DNA of 64,000 nt, from NCBI GenBank assembly GCA_020639095.1, contig JACKHH010000018.1:1-64000 (forward strand). The letters run 5' to 3'. A program made the translations under genes and the position numbers. Source of the stretch: Phycisphaerales bacterium. Lineage in GTDB: Bacteria > Planctomycetota > Phycisphaerae > UBA1845. Shown here in pieces: positions 24,970 to 33,054 of this stretch; the stretch's first letter is position 1; the number at the start of each line of letters is the position of its first letter. Below the pieces are notes generated by a model that saw only the letters and a program-made list of their open reading frames with translations, was not told the origin of the DNA and made no database searches.

Positions 24970-27213
24970 CTACTGCGTTGGTCCGGTTAGCAGAGGGTCA
25001 AAGATCGCGAGATCATCCGTGTCCGCGTCGCCGTCGCCGTCGAGGTCCGCGAGGTTCACGGTCACCGAGCCGGCGAAGGGAAATACGTCGATTTCCTTGA
25101 TGATGCTGGCTTGGATAGCTTGATCGAGGCCGTCGGTGTCGCCCGGCTCGAACGCGTCGTACTCGTCGCGGAACTCGCCCGACGTCTGCGAGACGCAGTA
25201 GAACGTGAAGCGTAGCGCGTCGACGTTGGCTGCGATGGGACCGGGTTGGTTGCCCGCGATTTCAGTGAACGATCCGCCGAGGGCGCCCGTGTTGGCTTGC
25301 CCGAAGGGGCCGGTGGTGACGTTGTCGACCAGCGTGTCGTAAGTGGCGCTACCGACTTGGGAATATGCGACGTCGTAGTTCTGGAACACGCGGCCATCGA
25401 TGTTGCGGCAGAACACGCGAATGCGTTCGATCGCGATCGGTGATCCAAAGTTGTAAACGACCTGAAGCGAGGGGCGCGAGAAATCGGCCAGCACGGCTTC
25501 CACGTCCGCGCCCTCTTCTCCGTCGGTTAAGTCCTGGAGTCCGCCCGCGACCCCGCCGGGCGTGGCAGCATGAAACCCGCCAGCTTCCACCGTGCCAATC
25601 GCGCCTTCAAGCAGGTCGCCCGACGCGATGCTCTGGCTGAGCCCGGCGAAGGAGGCTGCGAGTTCATAGCTCACGACGGGCGCGACCACCGTGCTCAATG
25701 CCTTTTCGCAGCCGTTCGGGATCGCGGTATTCCCCGGGCCGGTGTAGCACGTCGTGTAGATGGCGAAGTCCTTAAGGTCGACGTCGCCGTCTTCGTCGAG
25801 ATCGCCCAGGCCCAGCGGCGTGGTGACGGTGATGTAGGCGGGCTTGGTTTCGCTGTCGTTGCCCCCGGGGCCGGTGACGTCAAGCGACACGGTGTAGCTT
25901 CCGCCCGCGACGTACGTGTGTACCGGGTTCTCCAGGCCGCTGGTGTTGCCGTCTCCAAAATCCCAATGCCATTCATCCACGATGCCTGAACCGGTGGACG
26001 CGAAGGTCACCTGAAGCGGCGTGCTCCCGGACGTCGGGCTGGCGCTGAAGTCGGCGATCGGCGGGCTGAACACGCCGGTCTGCGCGGCGAACTCGTACCA
26101 AGCGGCTTGGTAATTGCCAATGCCGTTGGTCAAGCCCCAGTTGCCGTTCGGGTCGCCGCTGTTGTACTGGTACCACATGCCGGAGGTGACGAAAGACTGC
26201 GTTCGCAGCCAGTTGTAGGTGTCGCGAAGGTTATCGGCTTTGAGTTGATCGCCGACGCCTTCGGTCGTCCAGCCGAACTCGGTGACGAGGATCGGGCTGG
26301 TGTCGCCGTGGTTGGTTTGCTCGCGGCGAATGCCGTCGTTCGAGTGGCCGCTCGCGTTCTGGTTGAAGTAGGCGTTCAGCTCGGTGAGGCTCACCGCCTG
26401 CCCGCCGTTGAGATAGAAGTGATAACCGAAGTAGTCCCAAGGATACTGCCGGCCTGTCGGGTTGAGCGGGCTCGAAGCGAACGCGTTCCAGATGTCGGTC
26501 TGGTTGTAGGTGTCGTGGGCGTACGCAGTGGCTGACCCGGGGTTGGTCCCGCCGATGTCGTGCGCGAAAAGCCCGCCGCTGACCAGCGAGACGTTGTTGT
26601 CGCTGAAGAAGGTCGGCCCGCCCTGGTCGATGCACGCCTTGTACGTTTCCGCCATCAGGTTCGCGAAGATTCGCGGCCAGATGTACGAGCAACCCGGGTT
26701 GAGCGGATTCGTGTTCGGGTCCACGCCCCAGCAACTCGGCTCGTTCCAGAGTTCGTAGAGTTTGACGTCGTCCTTGTAGCGGTCGATCAGCAGGTACGCG
26801 GTCTGCGCGTAGGCCGTCGTGTACGCGTTCAAGCCGGTGGTGTTGTAGTTCTCGTTCCACTGCGCTTGGGAATAGCCCCAGACGGTTTCGTTGGAGAAGA
26901 TCGCCAGCACCTCCAGATTGTTGTTCACCGCGTTGGCGATGATCTGGTCGTAGAGCGCGAGGCGCGACGCGTCCCACCCGGAGGCTGCGCCGATGAAGTT
27001 GATCCGCACGAAACGACAGCCGGAGGAGGCAATGTCCGCAGCCAGCGCGTTGGTGAAGAGGATGTTCGTCCCGCTGATCGGCGCGCCCGCGTTCACGCCG
27101 ACGAAGGGCGGTGGGTTTGCGCCGGCAATACCAGCCGACAGCGCCAGGACGCTGGCTGTGAACAGACGGATAACGATACCGCGTTTCGAAATGCTACGCT
27201 GGTGAGACCGCAT
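24970..27213 (-). CDS. Secreted glycoside hydrolase (clan A type) with PKD, shared domain and dockerin-like modules
   Basis: The 747-residue modular protein has a signal peptide (about 1-33) and a TIM-barrel-type hydrolase domain (about 36-385) with 'KLYELWNEPSCWG' and 'PILVTEFGWTTEG' as likely acid/base and nucleophile Glu. A PKD domain follows (about 390-465; 'EWHWDFGDGNTSG', 'PVHTYVAGGSYTVSLDV'). An Asp-rich loop 'DLDEDGDVDLKD' is next, then the domain shared with the genes at 18009 and 21195 ('SGDLLEGAIGTVEAGGFH', 'RIRVFCRNIDGRVFQNYDVA', 'ASIIKEIDVF'), and a final 'DLDGDGDADTDD' dockerin-like end. AGGAG precedes the ATG at 27213. It is probably extracellular and polysaccharide-degrading. 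Confidence 0.75.
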   Translation of the reverse strand: MRSHQRSISKRGIVIRLFTASVLALSAGIAGANPPPFVGVNAGAPISGTNILFTNALAADIASSGCRFVRINFIGAASGWDASRLALYDQIIANAVNNNLEVLAIFSNETVWGYSQAQWNENYNTTGLNAYTTAYAQTAYLLIDRYKDDVKLYELWNEPSCWGVDPNTNPLNPGCSYIWPRIFANLMAETYKACIDQGGPTFFSDNNVSLVSGGLFAHDIGGTNPGSATAYAHDTYNQTDIWNAFASSPLNPTGRQYPWDYFGYHFYLNGGQAVSLTELNAYFNQNASGHSNDGIRREQTNHGDTSPILVTEFGWTTEGVGDQLKADNLRDTYNWLRTQSFVTSGMWYQYNSGDPNGNWGLTNGIGNYQAAWYEFAAQTGVFSPPIADFSASPTSGSTPLQVTFASTGSGIVDEWHWDFGDGNTSGLENPVHTYVAGGSYTVSLDVTGPGGNDSETKPAYITVTTPLGLGDLDEDGDVDLKDFAIYTTCYTGPGNTAIPNGCEKALSTVVAPVVSYELAASFAGLSQSIASGDLLEGAIGTVEAGGFHAATPGGVAGGLQDLTDGEEGADVEAVLADFSRPSLQVVYNFGSPIAIERIRVFCRNIDGRVFQNYDVAYSQVGSATYDTLVDNVTTGPFGQANTGALGGSFTEIAGNQPGPIAANVDALRFTFYCVSQTSGEFRDEYDAFEPGDTDGLDQAIQASIIKEIDVFPFAGSVTVNLADLDGDGDADTDDLAIFDPLLTGPTQ

Positions 27214-27503
27214 CTTGAGAAACTCCTAGATCCGTGCATCGAGTGACGGGCGCATGACTCGCGAGATCGCCGCGAAGCGCGCACCTTCAACGGGTGTTGA
27301 CCGTGGTGGTCGTCTCTAGTTTGTCGGCGAGATCGATACCGCACCCCCAGACAGCAACCACCCCATACGACAATAGCAGGTCTCGGGACACGAAAGCAAC
27401 GCGAACAGCCCGGAAAACCGCCGTTTGCTGGTGACCGGAAGCTCTCATTCGCGGGTGAACGGCAGGCGTCACGCGCGTGTCAGTTGGCTGGTTGGGTCCG
27501 GAA

Positions 27504-29294
27504 TTACTGGCTGAGGTGGTGTTTCAATCGGGCGAAGAATTCCGGGGCGCCGACGACCTGTATGCGCGCGTCACGTTGCGCTAGTGCGTGCGTGATATCC
27601 GCATGCCACGCGGGCGATTGCAGAATGCTGCGATACCAGTGGAAGCGGACGCCGCGGGTCCTGCGTTCGGCGATATCAGCCAGTATGCGTTCGACGGTCG
27701 CGCCGACGTCGCCGCCAATGTCGGGGCCGCGACGCAGGACCGGCATCTCGCCGTGCATGCGCATGTCAACGTCGTCGTACTGCATGACCACACCGTCGGG
27801 GCTGAACTTGGCGTACGCGTCGAGAGCTGCGGACGGCGTCTGCGTGGCCCGGCCATCGATGATGAAACCGGTGATGCGCAAATCCCACTGCTGGTAGTAT
27901 GCGGTGCAGTGGTCGCGCCAATTGGCAAGACCCGATGGCAGGTTCGACTCAGGCCGGGGTTCGATGAGCATCGCGGGATTGAGATAGCCCGCACCGTTGT
28001 CACCAGCCATGAAGAAGTCGTTTGGCGTGCGCGTGCGGCGCATGTGGTCCATCACCATCGGTGCGCGGCGGCAGAGCACGGGATTGAGCGACCACGTCAG
28101 CGGTACTTCGCCGCGACGCTTGTCCTCCCAGAGGTCGGGCATGCGCTGGTAGATCCAGGCGGCTGCGTCGTAGTCGCCGACGTAGAACACGATCCAATCG
28201 CGATCGTCGTCCGTTGATTTGTGGGACCGGCTTTCTTGCCGGTCATGACCGGTTGGAAAACCGGTCCCACAATCTTCATCCGACGTGGGCAACCGCTGGG
28301 GATAGCGTTCTTCCAGCGGGAAGTGCATGTAGAACGAAGCGTTGGCCATCGCGCCGTGGCCGATCGCGTCGGCATCGAGAAAACCATCATACGCGCTGAT
28401 GATGCGGACGAGTTCCCACTCGCTCTGCACGCCGTCGTGAATGCCGCCCGCCTGTGGCAGGTCGGTGTATTTGAACGCCCAGGGGATGAACCCGCCGACG
28501 TGCAGCATCCCCTTGCCGCCGCGGCGCACGTAGAGCGCGTGCAGGATTTCCTGGAGCGCACGGAGATCGGCGCCCACGGGCTGGTGCGGATCATCGACGG
28601 CGGTTTCGTCCGGCCAGCAGTTGAGATCGCAGAAGAACGCACGCTTCGCGACGAAATAGTCGTGGTTGGTGAGCGTGTGGTGGTTCGGCACGCAGTGGTG
28701 CGCATGGTTGATCCACCACGCGTCGATGTAGTAGCCCAGGTAGTGCGGATCGCACAGGCCGGTCTCGATGAAGCGCTCGACGGCCCAATGGTACGCGGCG
28801 CACTTGGCGGACTGTGCTTCGCCGGCGGGGAAATCGGTCGCGCAGATGCGCTGCACGATGGGCAGTTTCAGGCCGTTGGTGACCAGCCGATCGAACAGGC
28901 TGCCGGGCGTCGCGTCCTCGCGGATGGCAATGAGATTCTGCACGCCGGCGATCGTTGATGCCAGGTTGCTGAGCGCTGGGAGCGACGCGTCATAGACCAC
29001 CGCGCCCGCGATGTCGTCGCGAAAGCGGGTGACGAGTTCTTCGAGCGTGGGCACGCGCTGGATGGAAGCGCCCGCGAGCCATGCGCCTTTCGCGGTCAGC
29101 TGCGCGAGCCAGTAGTCGTCGACGTTCGCGCCGTCGTGTTCGACGTAGCGCAGGTAGAGACGCGGGGCGTCGCGGTTGACGATGCCTTGCAGCGTGGCGA
29201 CGGCATGGGCTTCATCCCAGGCGCGGGCAGCGTCCGCCGGTGCGGTCAGGTCGCGTGCGAGTGTGTGCGTCAGATCGTATAGGGCAATTGCCAA
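27504..29294 (-). CDS. GxGYxYP-domain putative glycoside hydrolase
   Basis: The protein of about 596 residues resembles the GxGYxYP family. The N-terminal domain has 'AVATLQGIVNRDAPRLYLRY', and the signature region reads 'AGDNGAGYLNPAML'. Family members are thought to be glycan-active, but no activity is established to my knowledge. GAAGGAA lies 9 bases before a TTG at 29294 (LAIALYDL), which I take as the start; the frame upstream of it is encoded by a dispersed repeat (29331-29379). A second copy of that repeat (28221-28270) sits in frame inside the gene, inserting a segment like 'CGTGFPTGHDRQESRSH' between conserved-looking parts. No signal peptide is seen with this start. Confidence 0.7.
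   Translation of the reverse strand: MAIALYDLTHTLARDLTAPADAARAWDEAHAVATLQGIVNRDAPRLYLRYVEHDGANVDDYWLAQLTAKGAWLAGASIQRVPTLEELVTRFRDDIAGAVVYDASLPALSNLASTIAGVQNLIAIREDATPGSLFDRLVTNGLKLPIVQRICATDFPAGEAQSAKCAAYHWAVERFIETGLCDPHYLGYYIDAWWINHAHHCVPNHHTLTNHDYFVAKRAFFCDLNCWPDETAVDDPHQPVGADLRALQEILHALYVRRGGKGMLHVGGFIPWAFKYTDLPQAGGIHDGVQSEWELVRIISAYDGFLDADAIGHGAMANASFYMHFPLEERYPQRLPTSDEDCGTGFPTGHDRQESRSHKSTDDDRDWIVFYVGDYDAAAWIYQRMPDLWEDKRRGEVPLTWSLNPVLCRRAPMVMDHMRRTRTPNDFFMAGDNGAGYLNPAMLIEPRPESNLPSGLANWRDHCTAYYQQWDLRITGFIIDGRATQTPSAALDAYAKFSPDGVVMQYDDVDMRMHGEMPVLRRGPDIGGDVGATVERILADIAERRTRGVRFHWYRSILQSPAWHADITHALAQRDARIQVVGAPEFFARLKHHLSQ
28221..28270. repeat. GTGGGACCGG...CCGGTCCCAC repeat inside the GxGYxYP gene
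   Basis: The unit is a long inverted repeat, GTGGGACCGG at the left and CCGGTCCCAC at the right, with CCGGTCATGACCGG in the middle. It keeps the reading frame of the host gene. Copies at 29331-29379 and 35822-35870 are intergenic. Confidence 0.85.
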
Positions 29295-29330
29295 GCGAGC
29301 GTTTCCTTCTATGTTCGGATACGTCAGGTT

Positions 29331-29379
29331 GTGGGACCGGTTTCCCAACCGGTCAGACCGGCTGGAAAGCCAGTCCCAC
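29331..29379. repeat. GTGGGACCGG repeat, intergenic copy
   Basis: GTGGGACCGGTTTCCCAACC and the complementary right arm ending CAGTCCCAC lie between the GxGYxYP gene start and the upstream isomerase gene end. Confidence 0.85.
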
Positions 29380-29396
29380 ATTGGTATTCCTGAGCA

Positions 29397-30185
29397 CTAT
29401 GTCCAGCGTTTGCGAATGCGGTCCGCGCCCCAGCCGCACACGTTCCAGAGGTTCGCGACCGGTTCACGCGTGTGCGGGATGGTCGGCAGATAGTTCGGCG
29501 GGCCGTATTCCGGGGTGATCGAGAGGACGTCAGCCCCTTGCGCGCTGCGCGCGTCGCGGATGCGGTCCCACCAGGATTCGAAGAGGTTGACGTATTCCGC
29601 GAACTCCGGGGCGCGCGGGTCGGAAACCTGTGGCGCTTCCTCGTGTCCGACGCGCGCGTGTACGTGAATGGCCCGGGAAATCGCGAGCGCGACGAGGTCG
29701 TCCACGTCAGCAAGTCGCGACTCGGTGACCAGCACCCAGTGGCTGAAGTCGGCGCAGATCTTGAGGTCGGCGAAGCGTTCGAGGTAACGGGCTGTCGCCC
29801 ACGGCGTGTAGAGCATGCGGTGGCGGTGTGTTTCGTGCGCCACGGGGATGCCGATTTCCCGCTCGGTTTGCAGGGCTTTTTCAAAGTACGCGCACGCGGT
29901 GTCGAAGTCGTACTTGTCGCGTCCGGTTTGCGCGTTCACGCGGATGGGGCCGAAGTCGGCTGCCCGTTTGAGGTTCGTGGCGAACTCTTCGGGCGTGAGC
30001 GAATAGATGGCTGCGATGTAGTCGAGCCCGTGATCGGCGCACATCTTGCGCCAGTCTGCCGGTGGTACGTCGGGCGGGTCGAACTCGACGCCGTCGTACC
30101 CGGCATCGGCGATAAGCCGAAGCTTGTTTGCCAGCGTGTCGCCTTCCGTCATGCCCCACATCGATTTGAAGATTTTGACTTCCAT
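29397..30185 (-). CDS. Sugar phosphate isomerase/epimerase family TIM-barrel protein
   Basis: The 262-residue protein (start MEVKIFKSMWG) fits the xylose-isomerase-like/AP-endonuclease-2 superfamily: 'LIADAGYDGVEFDPPDVPP' early, 'IPVAHETHRHRMLYTPW' in the middle, 'LKICADFSHWVLVTES' and 'IHVHARVGHEEAP' with His/Asp/Glu metal ligands, and 'LSITPEYGPPNY' late. Members isomerise or epimerise sugars or act on inositol derivatives. ATG 30185 is chosen over an in-frame ATG at 30203 because that one lies in a repeat boundary. Its neighbour downstream on the same strand is the GxGYxYP gene, suggesting sugar metabolism. Confidence 0.8.
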   Translation of the reverse strand: MEVKIFKSMWGMTEGDTLANKLRLIADAGYDGVEFDPPDVPPADWRKMCADHGLDYIAAIYSLTPEEFATNLKRAADFGPIRVNAQTGRDKYDFDTACAYFEKALQTEREIGIPVAHETHRHRMLYTPWATARYLERFADLKICADFSHWVLVTESRLADVDDLVALAISRAIHVHARVGHEEAPQVSDPRAPEFAEYVNLFESWWDRIRDARSAQGADVLSITPEYGPPNYLPTIPHTREPVANLWNVCGWGADRIRKRWT

Positions 30186-30196
30186 AACGTGTCTGC

Positions 30197-30275
30197 GTGC
30201 CACTGCTCTTGAGCAGTGGGCTGTCTATGGGAAATCTTTCGAAATCACGACCACTGCTCAAGAGCAGTGGCACAC
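30197..30275. repeat. CCACTGCTC...GAGCAGTGG inverted pair, copy 1
   Basis: CCACTGCTCTTGAGCAGTGG and, about 30 bases later, CCACTGCTCAAGAGCAGTGG are both palindromic and inverse to each other. A second such pair is at 52821-52897. Confidence 0.8.
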
Positions 30276-30329
30276 GGTGCGCCGATCAAGCACCGTACTT
30301 GATCCCAAGCGTCGGCATAGAATTCGTCA

Positions 30330-30428
30330 CTCGTAACTCGTCACTCGTCACCCGTCACCCGTCACTCTGCATTCTGCATTCTGACCTCTGCACTTTCCCC
30401 CGCTCCCTGACGGTCGCGGCTCGGATTA
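30330..30428. repeat. Composite low-complexity repeat (GTCACTCGTCAC / CTGCATTCTG / GAGCCGCGAC type)
   Basis: Tandem CGTCACTCGTCACCCGTCAC units are followed by CTGCATTCTGCATTCTG and then a GAGCCGCGAC-type repeat in inverse orientation. The same order in whole or part is found at 34370-34428 and 38726-38819. The distal end reaches the stop codon of the acetyltransferase gene at 30426. Confidence 0.75.
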
Positions 30429-31244
30429 GTCTGGTCCTCCGTTTGCGGCATCGCGGCATCTTGCGCATGTCGGCGAACATGCCAACGACATCGGGTTCTC
30501 CGCGATGGCTGCCCGTGTTGCCCGGATCACTTCCTGCATGGCGATTCTGCGCACGACGGCATTGCCGATCTTCGTCTCGCACAATTCTCTGATGTATGGT
30601 GCCAACGCGTTAAAGCCCGCGCTGCATCCGCCGACACGCACGCGCTGCACGCTGCCGTCCGCGACCATCGCCCAGCGGATGAACGTTCGTCTGCCCGCGC
30701 GTATTTCGCCGTAGTGCGCTGTTGTGCACGACGTATAGTCGGTCCCGATGTGTACCACCTCGCCATCATCGTCCGCCATGCGCGCGATGGGCGCCATTGG
30801 TTCATCCCAGCTTTGATTCGCGACGTAGCCGGCTGCGTTGTCTCCGACGGCTGCGATTGACGACAACGGGTGGTCGCTGCGGATCGCGCCCGACAGCTTT
30901 CGCACCGCGTCCGCCACCGCGCCGATGTCACGCGCGACGGGCATGTCGAGCGTGAATGGCGTCGGATGCGCGTCGCCAAGTCGGTCTGTGTCGTAGTCGC
31001 AGCCATTGTTTGTTGGTCGATCATCGCGCGGTGGAATAGCAGCCGGTGCGTAGGTAAACGTCGGCACGAGCACGGTTGTTGCGATCTCCGCGAGCGCTTG
31101 TGCGACCGTATCTGCTCCCCCGTCCACATGGCCGAGGCTGCGGAGCGACGCGTGGACGATGCATCGCCGATTGCGCAAACCGGCGCGCTCGAATCCTGCG
31201 ATGAGTTCGTCTTTGCCAAGGTTCACGGTAACATTTGTCCACAC
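30426..31244 (-). CDS. AAC(3)-family aminoglycoside N-acetyltransferase-like protein
   Basis: The 272-residue protein matches the antibiotic N-acetyltransferase family: 'RCIVHASLRSLGHVDGGADT' near 28-47, 'VLVPTFTYAP' near 60, 'SDHPLSSIAAVGDNA' near 123 and 'HIGTDYTSCTTAHYGE' near 165, the regions that bind CoA and substrate in AAC(3). In a sugar-degrading environmental bacterium it may acetylate an amino sugar or another amine instead of causing resistance. The start at ATG 31244 is likely. The last codon and TAA stop touch a dispersed repeat. The xylulokinase gene is divergent from it. Confidence 0.8.
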   Translation of the reverse strand: MWTNVTVNLGKDELIAGFERAGLRNRRCIVHASLRSLGHVDGGADTVAQALAEIATTVLVPTFTYAPAAIPPRDDRPTNNGCDYDTDRLGDAHPTPFTLDMPVARDIGAVADAVRKLSGAIRSDHPLSSIAAVGDNAAGYVANQSWDEPMAPIARMADDDGEVVHIGTDYTSCTTAHYGEIRAGRRTFIRWAMVADGSVQRVRVGGCSAGFNALAPYIRELCETKIGNAVVRRIAMQEVIRATRAAIAENPMSLACSPTCARCRDAANGGPD

Positions 31245-31461
31245 GCTGCGCCGCGCGGCGCTTTACGCGTAGCACTATAGCGGGCGGTGGAGAAGCGCCA
31301 ACGCATGCGCGAGGCTGCCCCCGGACTTGGTGCCCGGAGTTCTGATCTGCGCGAAAGCGTTCATTTGTGTTGGTGGTTGCGACGTTGCGAGGTGTTGTCG
31401 TCGCGGCTAGTTTGGCGGCGTTTGCGACGTTGGTCAGGCACATCAGCCAAGGAGTCTTGCG

Positions 31462-32997
31462 ATGGCGGGGAAATCACGCGAGGTGTTTGTCGGCGTGGAC
31501 AGTGGGACGCAGTCGACCAAGGTGCTTTTGGTGGATGGCGACACGGGTGCGGTGCTCGGTTCCGGCAGCGCGGCGCACGAGCTGATCGGCGGGCTTCCGC
31601 CGGGCCATCTCGAACAGCAACCGGCTGACTGGTTCGCCGCGGTCGAAACGGCAATGAAAAGCGCATTCGCGAGTTGCGACGCATCGCCGGGCGACGTGCG
31701 TGGGATTGGTGTTTCCGGTCAGCAGCATGGTTTCGTCGCGCTGGGCAAGGACGGGGCCGTGATTCGCCCCGCGAAGTTATGGTGCGACACGTCAACGGCT
31801 GGTCAGTGCGATGCAATTCTCGCGAAGCTTGGTGGGCTCGAACGCTGCATTGCGCTTACCGGCAACGGCCTCCCGCCGGGGTTTACCGCGTCGAAGATCG
31901 CGTGGCTCAAGGAGACGGAACCGGAGAACTACAAGCGACTCGCGCGCGTGTTGTTGCCGCACGATTACCTGAACTACCGGCTCAGCGGTGTGCAGCGGAT
32001 GGAGTGCGGCGACGCTTCGGGCACTGCGTTGCTCAATGTGCGCCAGCGCACATGGTGCGCGGAGATGATCGCGGCGGTCGATGGTGACCTTGCGAACAAG
32101 CTTCCACCGTTGATGCCACCCGACGAGCCCTGGGGAACCCTTTCCACGGAGATCGCAGCCCGTTGGGAAATGCCAACGGATGCCATCGTGAGTCCCGGCG
32201 GGGGGGATAACATGATGTCGGCGATCGGTACCGGCAACGTCGCCGACGGTGTGGTCACCGTGAGCTTGGGCACGTCGGGGACGATTTTCGCGTATTCGTC
32301 GAGTCCGGTCGTCGATCCCAAGGGCGAAGTGGCTGCGTTCTGCGACAGCACGGGCGCGTGGTTGCCCTTGGTCTGTACGATGAACGTGACCGTTGCGACG
32401 GAACTGACCAAGCAGCTCTTTGGCATGGACACGCCCGCGTTGGAATCAGCCGTTCAAAGCGTGCCCGCCGGTGCGAACGGGCTCATGCTGGTTCCCTATT
32501 TCGAGGGCGAACGCACGCCCAACGTGCCGAACGGTACCGGCGTGTGGTTTGGCGCGAATCGCACGACGCACACGCCGGCGCACTTCGCGAGGGCGGCGAT
32601 GGAGGGCGCAACGCTGGGGTTGGCATACGGTTTGAATCGCTTCCGCGAACTGGGGATTTCGCCAAGCGAAATCCGCCTTACCGGAGGGGGATCGAAGAGT
32701 CCCGCGTGGCGGCAAATCTGCGCCGACGTGTTCGACACGCCGGTGGTTTGCCTGAAGCAAAGCGAGTCTGCCGCGTTCGGCGGAGCGCTGCAGGCGAAGT
32801 GGATTCATGCACGTCAGGCCGACAGTTCCGCATCCATTGCCGACCTTGCCAACGCGTGGGTACAATTGGAACGTGCCACACAATGCGCGCCCGAGGCAAC
32901 CAGCACGGCGAAGTACGCCAAGCTGTCGGAGTTGCATGGTGAAGTTTCCCAAGCACTCCGAAGTGCGTTCGACCGGCACCGCATGCTGCTTCAATAG
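31462..32997 (+). CDS. xylB: Xylulokinase
   Basis: This FGGY-family kinase of 511 residues phosphorylates D-xylulose to xylulose 5-phosphate. It shows 'VFVGVDSGTQSTKVLLVD' at the N-terminus, 'GIGVSGQQHGFVAL' near 80 (substrate loop), 'ALTGNGLPPGFTASKIAWL' near 132, 'VSPGGGDNMMSAIGTGNV' near 245 and the ATP-site 'IRLTGGGSKSPAWRQICAD' near 405. AAGGAG precedes the ATG. Xylose isomerase lies 1.4 kb downstream on the opposite strand, so the two steps of xylose use are neighbours but not one operon. The fit to XylB is good throughout. Confidence 0.9.
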   Translation: MAGKSREVFVGVDSGTQSTKVLLVDGDTGAVLGSGSAAHELIGGLPPGHLEQQPADWFAAVETAMKSAFASCDASPGDVRGIGVSGQQHGFVALGKDGAVIRPAKLWCDTSTAGQCDAILAKLGGLERCIALTGNGLPPGFTASKIAWLKETEPENYKRLARVLLPHDYLNYRLSGVQRMECGDASGTALLNVRQRTWCAEMIAAVDGDLANKLPPLMPPDEPWGTLSTEIAARWEMPTDAIVSPGGGDNMMSAIGTGNVADGVVTVSLGTSGTIFAYSSSPVVDPKGEVAAFCDSTGAWLPLVCTMNVTVATELTKQLFGMDTPALESAVQSVPAGANGLMLVPYFEGERTPNVPNGTGVWFGANRTTHTPAHFARAAMEGATLGLAYGLNRFRELGISPSEIRLTGGGSKSPAWRQICADVFDTPVVCLKQSESAAFGGALQAKWIHARQADSSASIADLANAWVQLERATQCAPEATSTAKYAKLSELHGEVSQALRSAFDRHRMLLQ

Positions 32998-33054
32998 CAC
33001 TTGTGGCGGCAAGTGTTGCTTCCGTCTTAGGAAATCAGTATGAGGGACAATACC

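Noticed and set aside
30330..30365. Tandem GTCACTCGTCAC units considered as a CRISPR array
   Set aside because: Units are about 7-14 bases and directly adjacent with no spacers, and no cas genes are present.
30426..31244. Calling the AAC(3)-like gene an antibiotic resistance determinant
   Set aside because: Family membership alone does not show aminoglycoside use; the setting is a sugar-degradation region without mobile resistance elements.
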